Shown here piece after piece: positions 1-5,017 of a stretch of 5,775 nucleotides of DNA. The DNA lies in assembly GCA_021838985.1 (NCBI GenBank), contig JAKCCC010000147.1, positions 1 to 5,775 of the forward strand, read 5' to 3'. Source of the DNA: Planctomycetota bacterium. GTDB taxonomy: Bacteria > Planctomycetota > Phycisphaerae > WQYP01. The notes below the pieces were generated by a model that saw only the letters and a list, made by a program, of their open reading frames with translations, did no database searches and was not told the origin of the DNA. Every line of letters begins with the position of its first letter. Within the stretch, counting starts at the first letter, position 1. A program made the position numbers and the translations under genes.

Positions 1-627
1 CGGGTGCTCAACTTCCGGGGCGGCGTGTGGAAACGCTTCCTCGTCTGCGGCCCTACGAAGCTGGCCATTCGCGTGGCCAAGAACTATTCGCTTAACACTA
101 TTCTCGCCGGAGCGATGCTGGATCCGTTGGCAGAGCACCCGGCACCCTATTATTTCGGAGAAAAAGCCTGGCAAGCCGAACAGGCCTACCGGGCCAAACT
201 GCGTGCCTGCCTCCTCGCCTGGTGGCGTCGGGGCAGCTTGGCGCAAGAATTGCCGAAGCGGACGAGCGGCCAGCTGGCGATGCGGCTGCTGCAAATGTTG
301 GGCGTTTTGCGATACTCCGATCCCGGCGTCTGGGCCGCCTGCGAGCGGTCGGACTACACGCTGCTTTGGCGCTGGTGCGTGACTCACTATGGGGCAATTC
401 CCCACGACCCCGGCGCCGCATTCGTCGTGGAAAAATGCTGCTACGAACTAGGCCTCTTCACGCGTTGGGAGGCCGTCGAAAGGTCGCGTGGAATCCCAAC
501 CTCGCGTCAGATCGAAAAGGCCCTGCGCTGGAACGGCTGGAGCGATTCTTACCGCGGTCTTGAATTCACGACCATTCGGCGTGACGTAAAGCGGCTAAAG
601 CGGGGGCCGAAGGCGACCGAGCCGTAG
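1..627 (+). CDS. Hypothetical protein, 3' part (N-terminus cut or uncertain)
   Basis: The frame is open from the left edge to a TAG at 625-627. A GTG at position 4 could start a 207-residue protein, but only three bases precede it, so no ribosome binding site can be judged and the gene may well begin outside the window. I do not recognise a family. The protein is basic and strikingly Trp-rich (10 Trp, including a WW pair and an LWRW motif) with six Cys, including an adjacent CC pair near residue 145. It has no membrane segment. The last 45 residues (a TSRQIEKALR helix, then TTIRRDVKRLKRG) resemble a helix-turn-helix or basic DNA-binding tail; this is only an inference from pattern. The gene is convergent with uvrA, with a 98-bp gap, so the two are not co-transcribed. 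Clean length, amphipathic helices and ordinary composition favour a real gene; the function is unknown. Confidence 0.6.
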   Translation, partial: RVLNFRGGVWKRFLVCGPTKLAIRVAKNYSLNTILAGAMLDPLAEHPAPYYFGEKAWQAEQAYRAKLRACLLAWWRRGSLAQELPKRTSGQLAMRLLQMLGVLRYSDPGVWAACERSDYTLLWRWCVTHYGAIPHDPGAAFVVEKCCYELGLFTRWEAVERSRGIPTSRQIEKALRWNGWSDSYRGLEFTTIRRDVKRLKRGPKATEP

Positions 628-631
628 GCGC

Positions 632-645
632 CTCGCTATGGCGAG
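632..645. terminator. Short hairpin between convergent genes (possible weak terminator)
   Basis: CTCGC (632-636) and GCGAG (641-645) form a perfect 5-bp stem with a 4-base TATG loop. It starts five bases after the stop codon of the upstream hypothetical gene and lies in the 98-bp gap before the uvrA stop. There is no T-tract on either side, so it is not a classical intrinsic terminator. The rest of the gap (646-725) shows no gene and no strong structure. Confidence 0.2.
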
Positions 646-725
646 CTGGACCCCGTGCTCGGGCGACTCTCCAACCAGCGCCGCAAAGGAACGGTCAACA
701 CGGCCCCGGCCACCGGTCACCATTT

Positions 726-3686
726 TCACCCCGCCGCCGCGACGGACAGCGGTTGCAGTTTCGCTTGCAGATAGCGGCCCGTGTGGCTGTGGGGATTCGC
801 CGCCACCTCCTCCGGCGGACCGGTAGCGACCACCGTTCCACCGCCGGCGCCGCCTTCCGGTCCCAGGTCCACGATCCAGTCGGCGCATTTAATCACATCC
901 AGATTATGCTCGATGATGATCACCGTATTGCCGGCGTCCGTTAGGCGATTCAATACGCCGAGCAGATTGTGAATGTCCGCGAAATGCAGACCGGTGGTGG
1001 GCTCGTCCAGGATGTAAACGGTATGGCCCGTCGCCGGCTTGCCCAATTCCGTGGCCAACTTTACCCGTTGCGCCTCGCCGCCGGAAAGCGTGGTGCTGGC
1101 CTGCCCCAGTTGCACGTAGGAAAGCCCCACATCATGCAGCGCCTGCAGCAGGCCCCGGATTTGTGCGAAGCTGTCAAAAAAGTGGAGGGCCTCCTCCACC
1201 CGCATGGCCAGCACATCGGCGATGGATTGGCCGCGGTATTTCACCTCCAGCGTTTCGCGGTTGTAGCGGGCGCCCCGGCACTCTTCGCAGGTGACGAAAA
1301 CGTCCGGAAGAAAATGCATCTCGATGCGCTTGACGCCCTGGCCCTGGCAGCTTTCGCAGCGCCCCCCCTTGACGTTGAAGCTGAACCGTCCGAGCGTGTA
1401 ACCGCGCATCCGGGCTTCGCGGGTGCGGGAATAAAGCCGCCGGATCAGATCAAATACGCCGGTGTACGTGGCGGGGTTGCTCCGCGGCGTGCGCCCGATG
1501 GGGGACTGGTCGATCTCAATAACCTTGTCAATATGGGCCAGGCCCAGAATTTTCCGATACCGCCCCGGACGCTCCCTGGCCCCGTACAAATGCCGCTGCA
1601 ATGCTTTCCGCAGGATGTGATTGACCAGTGACGATTTTCCCGACCCCGACACGCCGGTCACGCAGGTCATCACGCCCAGCGGGAAGCGGACATCAATCCC
1701 GCGCAGATTATTTTCCGCGGCGCCGAGCACTTCCAGAAATTTTCCCGGATGCACGGCACGCCGGTGGAGCGGGCGGGGAATCGCGCAGGCGCCGGTCAAA
1801 TATTTGGCCGTAATGCTTTCCGGCGTGGCCAGCACCCGCGGCAGCGGTCCTTGGGCGACAATCCGGCCGCCGTGGGAGCCGGCGCCCGGCCCCACGTCAA
1901 TAAGCCAGTCGGCGGCGCGCATGGTCTCTTCATCATGCTCCACCACGATCACCGTGTTGCCGATATCGGTCAAATGCCGCAGCGTGCGAATCAGACGGTC
2001 ATTGTCGCGTTGATGCAGGCCGATGGTGGGTTCATCGAGCACATAGCAGACTCCCACCAAGCCGGAACCCACCTGGGTCGCCAGCCGGATGCGTTGCGCC
2101 TCGCCGCCGGAAAGCGAACCGGTTTTTCGGTCCAGTGTCAAATAGCCCAGTCCCACATCGTTCATAAAACCCAGACGGGCGCGGATTTCCTTCAGCACGC
2201 CTTCCGCCACCACCGCCTGTTCGCCGGCCAGCTGCAGTTGATCAAACCACTCGCCCGCCGCGGCCACAGTCAGGGCGGTGACCTGGCGGATATTCAAAGC
2301 CTTGATCTTTACCGCCAGGGCTTCCGGGCGCAGTCGGTCGCCGCGGCATTTTTCGCACGGCTGTTCGCTTAAGAACTGATGTAGGCGGGTTTTAACAAAT
2401 TCACTGTCGGTGTGTTCCCACCGCCGCTGCAGGTTCGGCAGCACGCCTTCGAACGCCGCTCCATATTTCGCCTGATCCTTCGCCGTAGTGCCGCGCATCA
2501 GGATCGTGCGGATTTTGGGCGGCAATTCCGCAAACGGTGTTTCTTCGGTTACCCCGAAGGTCTGACAAAAGTGACGCAGCAGCCGATTATAATGAATATT
2601 CATCCGTTTGCCGTTATGCCGAAAGGCTTCAATTGCCCCGTGGGCCAGCGACAGAGTCGGATCAGGCGCCACCAGGTCCTCATCGAATTCCAGTTTGGTG
2701 CCCAGCCCATCGCAGGCCCGGCAGGCGCCGTACGGGCTGTTGAAGGAAAACAGCCGGGGGGAGAGCTCCTCCAGCGAGCTTTCCGGATGCTGGGGGCAGG
2801 CGTAACGTGACGAATACACCCGCTCCGTCCAGCCATCCGCTGCGGCGGCTCGCCCGGCCCTGGACACCCCGGCCGGGTTCAATTCCTCGGCTTTTCCGGC
2901 GGCGAGCAGACCACCTGCCGCCGGGCCGCCGGTTCCAGCGGTGTCCCGGCTCGCTGGCAACACCGTTTCCTGCGCCGCCACGATGACCAGTCCGTTGCTC
3001 AACTTGAGGGCCAGTTCCACGGAATCCGCCAGCCGCAGGCGAACCTCCGGCTTGAGCACCAGCCGATCCACCACCACTTCCAGGGTATGTTTGAAGTTTT
3101 TGTCGAGCGGTGGCGCGCTCTTGATTTCCACGATCGCCCCGTCGATGCGACAGCGCACAAATCCCTGCCGGGTCATGGCCTCCAGCACTTCGCGGTGGGT
3201 TCCTTTCTGCCCGCGCACCAGTGGGCAGAGCACCATGATCCGCTGGCCTTCGGGCAGTTGCATAATGCTTTGCACGATCTGCGAAGCGCTTTGGGCCGCG
3301 ATCGGAGCGCCGCAAACCCAGCAGTGCGGTTGGCCTACGCGGGCGAAAAGCACCCGCAGGTAGTCGTAAATCTCGGTGGTGGTGGCGACCGTGGAACGCG
3401 GATTGCCCCCGCCCCCGCGCTGTTCGATGGCGATGGTCGGCGGCAGGCCCTCGATTTCTTCGCAGTCCGGCTTCTGCATCCGCTGCAGGAACTGCCGGGC
3501 GTAAGCCGACAGCGATTCGACATATTTGCGCTGCCCTTCGGCGTAAATGGTGTCGAAGGCCAGCGAACTTTTGCCCGAGCCGGACAATCCGGTAATCACA
3601 ATCAACTGATCGCGCGGAATATCGAGGCTGACATTTTGCAGATTATGCTCCCTGGCCCCAATGACGCGAATGTGCTTGAGTGCCAT
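726..3686 (-). CDS. uvrA: UvrABC system protein A (excinuclease ABC subunit A)
   Basis: UvrA is the dimeric ABC-type ATPase that finds bulky DNA lesions, loads UvrB and starts nucleotide excision repair in the cytoplasm. The 986-residue protein is full length. Visible motifs in order: Walker A GLSGSGKS (33-40); a CxxC at 122-125 that in this family pairs with C444/C447 to bind zinc; the insertion-domain zinc site C297, H300, C322, C325; ABC signature LSGGE (525-529); Walker B VLDEP (549-553); second Walker A GVSGSGKS (678-685); C-terminal zinc finger C777, C780, C800, C803; second LSGGE (867-871); second Walker B ILDEP (892-896). All catalytic motifs are intact. It exceeds the usual length of about 940 because of a low-complexity Ala/Gly/Pro insert at about residues 243-286. 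The ATG start is supported by GGGGAG nine bases upstream. It is divergent from rpsT and appears monocistronic. Confidence 0.98.
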   Translation of the reverse strand: MALKHIRVIGAREHNLQNVSLDIPRDQLIVITGLSGSGKSSLAFDTIYAEGQRKYVESLSAYARQFLQRMQKPDCEEIEGLPPTIAIEQRGGGGNPRSTVATTTEIYDYLRVLFARVGQPHCWVCGAPIAAQSASQIVQSIMQLPEGQRIMVLCPLVRGQKGTHREVLEAMTRQGFVRCRIDGAIVEIKSAPPLDKNFKHTLEVVVDRLVLKPEVRLRLADSVELALKLSNGLVIVAAQETVLPASRDTAGTGGPAAGGLLAAGKAEELNPAGVSRAGRAAAADGWTERVYSSRYACPQHPESSLEELSPRLFSFNSPYGACRACDGLGTKLEFDEDLVAPDPTLSLAHGAIEAFRHNGKRMNIHYNRLLRHFCQTFGVTEETPFAELPPKIRTILMRGTTAKDQAKYGAAFEGVLPNLQRRWEHTDSEFVKTRLHQFLSEQPCEKCRGDRLRPEALAVKIKALNIRQVTALTVAAAGEWFDQLQLAGEQAVVAEGVLKEIRARLGFMNDVGLGYLTLDRKTGSLSGGEAQRIRLATQVGSGLVGVCYVLDEPTIGLHQRDNDRLIRTLRHLTDIGNTVIVVEHDEETMRAADWLIDVGPGAGSHGGRIVAQGPLPRVLATPESITAKYLTGACAIPRPLHRRAVHPGKFLEVLGAAENNLRGIDVRFPLGVMTCVTGVSGSGKSSLVNHILRKALQRHLYGARERPGRYRKILGLAHIDKVIEIDQSPIGRTPRSNPATYTGVFDLIRRLYSRTREARMRGYTLGRFSFNVKGGRCESCQGQGVKRIEMHFLPDVFVTCEECRGARYNRETLEVKYRGQSIADVLAMRVEEALHFFDSFAQIRGLLQALHDVGLSYVQLGQASTTLSGGEAQRVKLATELGKPATGHTVYILDEPTTGLHFADIHNLLGVLNRLTDAGNTVIIIEHNLDVIKCADWIVDLGPEGGAGGGTVVATGPPEEVAANPHSHTGRYLQAKLQPLSVAAAG

Positions 3687-3696
3687 CGCCTTAAGC

Positions 3697-3708
3697 TCCC
3701 CCGCGGGG
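3697..3708 (-). promoter_or_regulatory. uvrA ribosome binding site within a GC palindrome
   Basis: On the minus strand GGGGAG (rc of 3697-3702) lies about nine bases before the uvrA ATG. It is the right-hand part of a 10-bp perfect palindrome CCCCGCGGGG (3699-3708). In RNA this could only form a short stem with a CGCG loop, so translational masking is possible but weakly supported. Confidence 0.4.
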
Positions 3709-3754
3709 CGCGGAGGTGTTAACCCTGCGCCGCGGGCTGATCTTTAAACCCTTT

Positions 3755-3784
3755 ATTTTAGCTAACACGCGACGCTAAAGCCAA
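3755..3784 (-). promoter_or_regulatory. Predicted uvrA promoter
   Basis: Reading the minus strand, TTGGCT (3779-3784) as -35 is followed 18 bp later by TAAAAT (3755-3760) as -10, matching the sigma70 consensus at 4/6 and 5/6. The start point would fall near 3748, giving a leader of about 60 bases. An 8-bp palindrome TTAGCTAA (3758-3765) overlaps the -10, so an operator is conceivable. I do not see a classical LexA box (CTGT-N8-ACAG or GAAC-N4-GTTC), so SOS control cannot be claimed. Confidence 0.5.
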
Positions 3785-3810
3785 ACCTAATTTCTTTTTT
3801 CTCCGGCCGC

Positions 3811-3839
3811 TTGAAAAACCAAGCCGCGGCAGGGATACT
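3811..3839 (+). promoter_or_regulatory. Predicted rpsT promoter
   Basis: TTGAAA (3811-3816, 5/6 match to -35) and GATACT (3834-3839, 4/6 match to -10) are separated by exactly 17 bp, the optimal sigma70 spacing. The start point would be near 3846, leaving a leader of about 48 bases before the GTG. Strong spacing and position fit a highly expressed ribosomal protein gene. The T-rich stretch at 3791-3800 just upstream could act as an UP-like element. Confidence 0.6.
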
Positions 3840-3881
3840 GTAGCTTTGGTCGAGGCGGGCGAACCGGCTTGCCTGCGCGAA

Positions 3882-3887
3882 AAGGAG
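3882..3887 (+). promoter_or_regulatory. rpsT ribosome binding site (decides the GTG start)
   Basis: AAGGAG at 3882-3887 sits six bases before GTG at 3894. This near-perfect Shine-Dalgarno selects the GTG start over the in-frame upstream TTG at 3846. The resulting N-terminus (MPHSLSAKKR) aligns with the SAKKR start of known S20 proteins, while the upstream extension does not. Confidence 0.8.
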
Positions 3888-3893
3888 AAAGTT

Positions 3894-4202
3894 GTGCCCC
3901 ATAGTTTGTCCGCCAAAAAACGCGTGCGCCAGTCCATCAAGCGACAGCGACGAAATCGCCAACGCAAAAAGACCGCCAAGGTCGCCTTAAAAAAATTCAG
4001 CGCCCTGTTGGCGCAAAAGGATATTTCCGGCGGCGAAGCAGCGCTGCGGGAAAACATCCGGCTTCTGGATCGCCTCGCCAGCAAAGGAACCCTGCATCGC
4101 CGCACGGCCGCCCGTCGCAAGAGCCGGCTGATGCGGGCGTTTAATGCTTTGCAGGCATCGCCGCCTAGCGCGCCCGCCTCCAGCCCGGCGGCCGCTCCAT
4201 AG
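3894..4202 (+). CDS. rpsT: 30S ribosomal protein S20
   Basis: S20 is a primary 16S rRNA-binding protein of the 30S subunit, made of three long helices. The 102-residue product is strongly basic and carries the family landmarks: N-terminal SAKKRVRQS, a basic first helix (about 9-40), and the conserved block LLDRLASKGTLHRRTAARRKSRL (about 57-79; compare [22 protein letters not shown] in E. coli from memory). The GTG start is chosen for the AAGGAG six bases upstream. It is longer than the E. coli protein (87 residues) because of an Ala/Pro/Ser-rich tail at 88-102, a likely disordered extension. It is a single gene with its own promoter, divergent from uvrA. The next gene downstream is on the opposite strand. 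Confidence 0.95.
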   Translation: MPHSLSAKKRVRQSIKRQRRNRQRKKTAKVALKKFSALLAQKDISGGEAALRENIRLLDRLASKGTLHRRTAARRKSRLMRAFNALQASPPSAPASSPAAAP

Positions 4203-4311
4203 CGACGGCCATCCCGGCGGCGCCACGAACCGTGAACTTCGGGTCATTCTATACCGCACATGGCTATTACTGATACATGCCAGAGGCCGGGCGAGCGTGC
4301 AACTGGCCCAG

Positions 4312-4334
4312 AAAAGGGGCGGGACGCCGCTTCT
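4312..4334. terminator. Candidate rpsT terminator hairpin
   Basis: GGCG (4318-4321), a GGA loop, and CGCC (4325-4328) form a tight stem. After one G/G mismatch it continues as AAG (4314-4316) with CTT (4330-4332). The A-rich left flank and the T-rich right flank (TTCTACTTT) resemble a bidirectional intrinsic terminator, although the T-tract is interrupted. It lies about 110 bases after the rpsT stop, which is rather far. Confidence 0.35.
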
Positions 4335-4344
4335 ACTTTGACGA

Positions 4345-4380
4345 ACGGTGCGTCTCAATAAGCGCCGTGTGTAGTATAAT
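4345..4380 (+). promoter_or_regulatory. Possible orphan promoter: dyad followed by TATAAT
   Basis: A perfect -10 hexamer TATAAT lies at 4375-4380. No good -35 exists at 16-18 bp; TTGACG at 4338-4343 is 31 bp away, too far for a normal sigma70 promoter. Instead the -35 region is occupied by an inverted repeat, ACGGTGC (4345-4351) and GCGCCGT (4362-4368). As RNA this forms a 7-bp stem with one G-U pair and a 10-base loop; as DNA it has one mismatch. The dyad could be an operator or activator site. It reads toward the structured region at 4493-4560 and has no clear gene to serve. Confidence 0.25.
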
Positions 4381-4468
4381 GAGGGGTTGGTCCGTTCTTT
4401 TCACGTGTTTCGTCCGCGCCCACGGTAATCGGTGAAATTTTCGACCGGGCGGGAACGCCGAATGAATC

Positions 4469-4612
4469 ATGGGATCGCCGGCGACGCTTCCGGGCCCCCT
4501 CCAGCAGCATTCGCCGCCCGAAGTGCTGGAGCTGGTTCGACGGCGCAGCGGAGGGGGGCCACTGTGGCGGATCCTCTATCCACTACGGACTCATTTCCGT
4601 GTTCCGATTTGA
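4469..4612 (+). CDS. Marginal 47-codon ORF, unrecognised
   Basis: ATG at 4469 opens a 47-residue frame ending at TGA (4610-4612). The second half (PPEVLELVRRRSGGG, then LWRILYPLRTHFR) reads like a plausible amphipathic basic peptide, and a TATAAT lies about 90 bases upstream. Against it: no good Shine-Dalgarno (only GGGAACG well upstream), overlap with the end of the antisense rhodanese gene by about 20 bases, and coincidence with the inverted-repeat structure. I recognise no family. It could be a small protein, a decayed gene remnant, or chance. Confidence 0.15.
   Translation: MGSPATLPGPLQQHSPPEVLELVRRRSGGGPLWRILYPLRTHFRVPI
4493..4560. repeat. Nested inverted repeats (possible structured RNA)
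   Basis: GGCCCCCTCC (4493-4502) pairs with GGAGGGGGGCC (4550-4560) as a 10-bp stem with one bulged G. Inside it, CAGCATTCG (4505-4513) pairs with CGAAGTGCTG (4519-4528) as a 9-bp stem with one bulge and a 5-base loop. GCTG (4531-4534) can pair with CAGC (4546-4549). Together these give a closed three-way-junction shape of 68 bases. There is no T-tract after it on either strand, so it is not a standard terminator. It matches no RNA family I recognise; such folds can also arise by chance in GC-rich DNA. Confidence 0.3.
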
Positions 4613-4971
4613 GTGGTTGCGCCAAGGCGCTCAACAAGATGGGATGATTCCATGGGCAGACCGGCGGCCTGCCAGGCCAGCGTACCGCCGAGCACGTTGA
4701 CAACATCCATGTAGCCGGCCTGCGCCAGCATTTCGCAGGCGCGGTGCGATCGACCGCCGGAGCGGCAAATCAAGTAAACCGGTCCATCCACTCCCGCCGG
4801 GCGGCTGCGGTGGAGCGCTTCAGGCGTTAGACCATGCAAAGGCAGCGAACGGGCGCCCCGCGCCCGCGCTTCCATGAATTCTTCGACGGTGCGGACATCC
4901 ACCAGGTCCACGCCATGGCCTTGACAAACTTTTGCGTGTAGCTCAACCGGGTCAATGGTTTGGGGCTGCAT
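4591..4971 (-). CDS. Single-domain rhodanese-like sulfurtransferase
   Basis: This 126-residue protein is a stand-alone rhodanese domain, which moves sulfane sulfur from donors such as thiosulfate or persulfides to an acceptor through a cysteine persulfide. The family signs are all visible: DLVDVRTVEEF (22-32, the CH2A-like DVR motif), the six-residue active-site loop starting at the catalytic Cys69 (CRSGGRS, 69-75), and the C-terminal NVLGGTLAWQAAGLP block. The short tail after it (about 112-126) is not conserved in the family. There is no signal peptide or membrane segment, so it should be cytoplasmic. AGAGGAG lies eight bases before the ATG. It sits 46 bp downstream of the TsdA-like cytochrome on the same strand, so it is probably co-transcribed and linked to thiosulfate or persulfide handling. 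The exact acceptor cannot be told from sequence. Confidence 0.93.
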   Translation of the reverse strand: MQPQTIDPVELHAKVCQGHGVDLVDVRTVEEFMEARARGARSLPLHGLTPEALHRSRPAGVDGPVYLICRSGGRSHRACEMLAQAGYMDVVNVLGGTLAWQAAGLPMESSHLVERLGATTQIGTRK

Positions 4972-4979
4972 CGGGATAA

Positions 4980-4986
4980 CTCCTCT
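4980..4986 (-). promoter_or_regulatory. Rhodanese gene ribosome binding site
   Basis: On the minus strand AGAGGAG (rc of 4980-4986) lies eight bases before the ATG at 4971. It sits inside the 46-bp gap after the cytochrome stop. No promoter-like hexamer pair fits in the gap, which favours read-through transcription from the cytochrome gene. Confidence 0.65.
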
Positions 4987-5017
4987 CGTCAGCGCGACCG
5001 TCCTGTCACGGCCAGCG

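Larger units (their letters stand above)
4203..4590. other. 388-bp gap between rpsT and the rhodanese gene, no convincing gene
   Basis: This convergent gap lacks a recognisable protein or known RNA. What can be seen, left to right, is a terminator-like hairpin (4312-4334), a 7-bp imperfect dyad (4345-4368), a perfect TATAAT (4375-4380), and a multi-stem inverted-repeat structure (4493-4560). A marginal 47-codon ORF (4469-4612) overlaps the last of these. The 110 bases just after rpsT show only weak stems, such as GCCAG/CTGGC across about 20 bases near 4280-4306. The gap is long for a bare convergent junction. Confidence 0.6.

Noticed and set aside
628..725. Intrinsic terminator for uvrA in the convergent gap
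   Set aside because: Only GC-rich short stems (GGCC repeats, ACCGGT) are present downstream of the uvrA stop, with no T-tract in the direction of uvrA transcription.
969..1631. Long plus-strand frame of 220 codons inside uvrA
   Set aside because: It is antisense to intact, motif-dense UvrA coding sequence and has no family features. It reflects GC-rich codon structure.
2680..3315. Minus-strand 211-codon frame inside uvrA
   Set aside because: It overlaps the real uvrA frame on the same strand in another phase, and the product is Arg/Gly/Ala-rich with no motifs.
3087..3722. Plus-strand 211-codon frame across the uvrA start
   Set aside because: It is antisense to the UvrA N-terminal domain and runs through the uvrA leader. 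No ribosome binding site or family match is visible.
3846..3893. Upstream in-frame TTG as the rpsT start
   Set aside because: It would add residues absent from S20 proteins and ignores the strong AAGGAG placed correctly for the GTG at 3894. It also coincides with the predicted transcription start.
4533..4540. TGGTTCGA resembling a tRNA T-loop, with a CCA shortly downstream
   Set aside because: The flanking bases GCTGG and GCGCA cannot form the T-stem, and no anticodon arm or acceptor stem of the right length is present.
4432..4647. Plus-strand 71-codon frame between rpsT and the rhodanese gene
   Set aside because: It has low-complexity composition and no ribosome binding site, and its last third is antisense to the rhodanese C-terminus.
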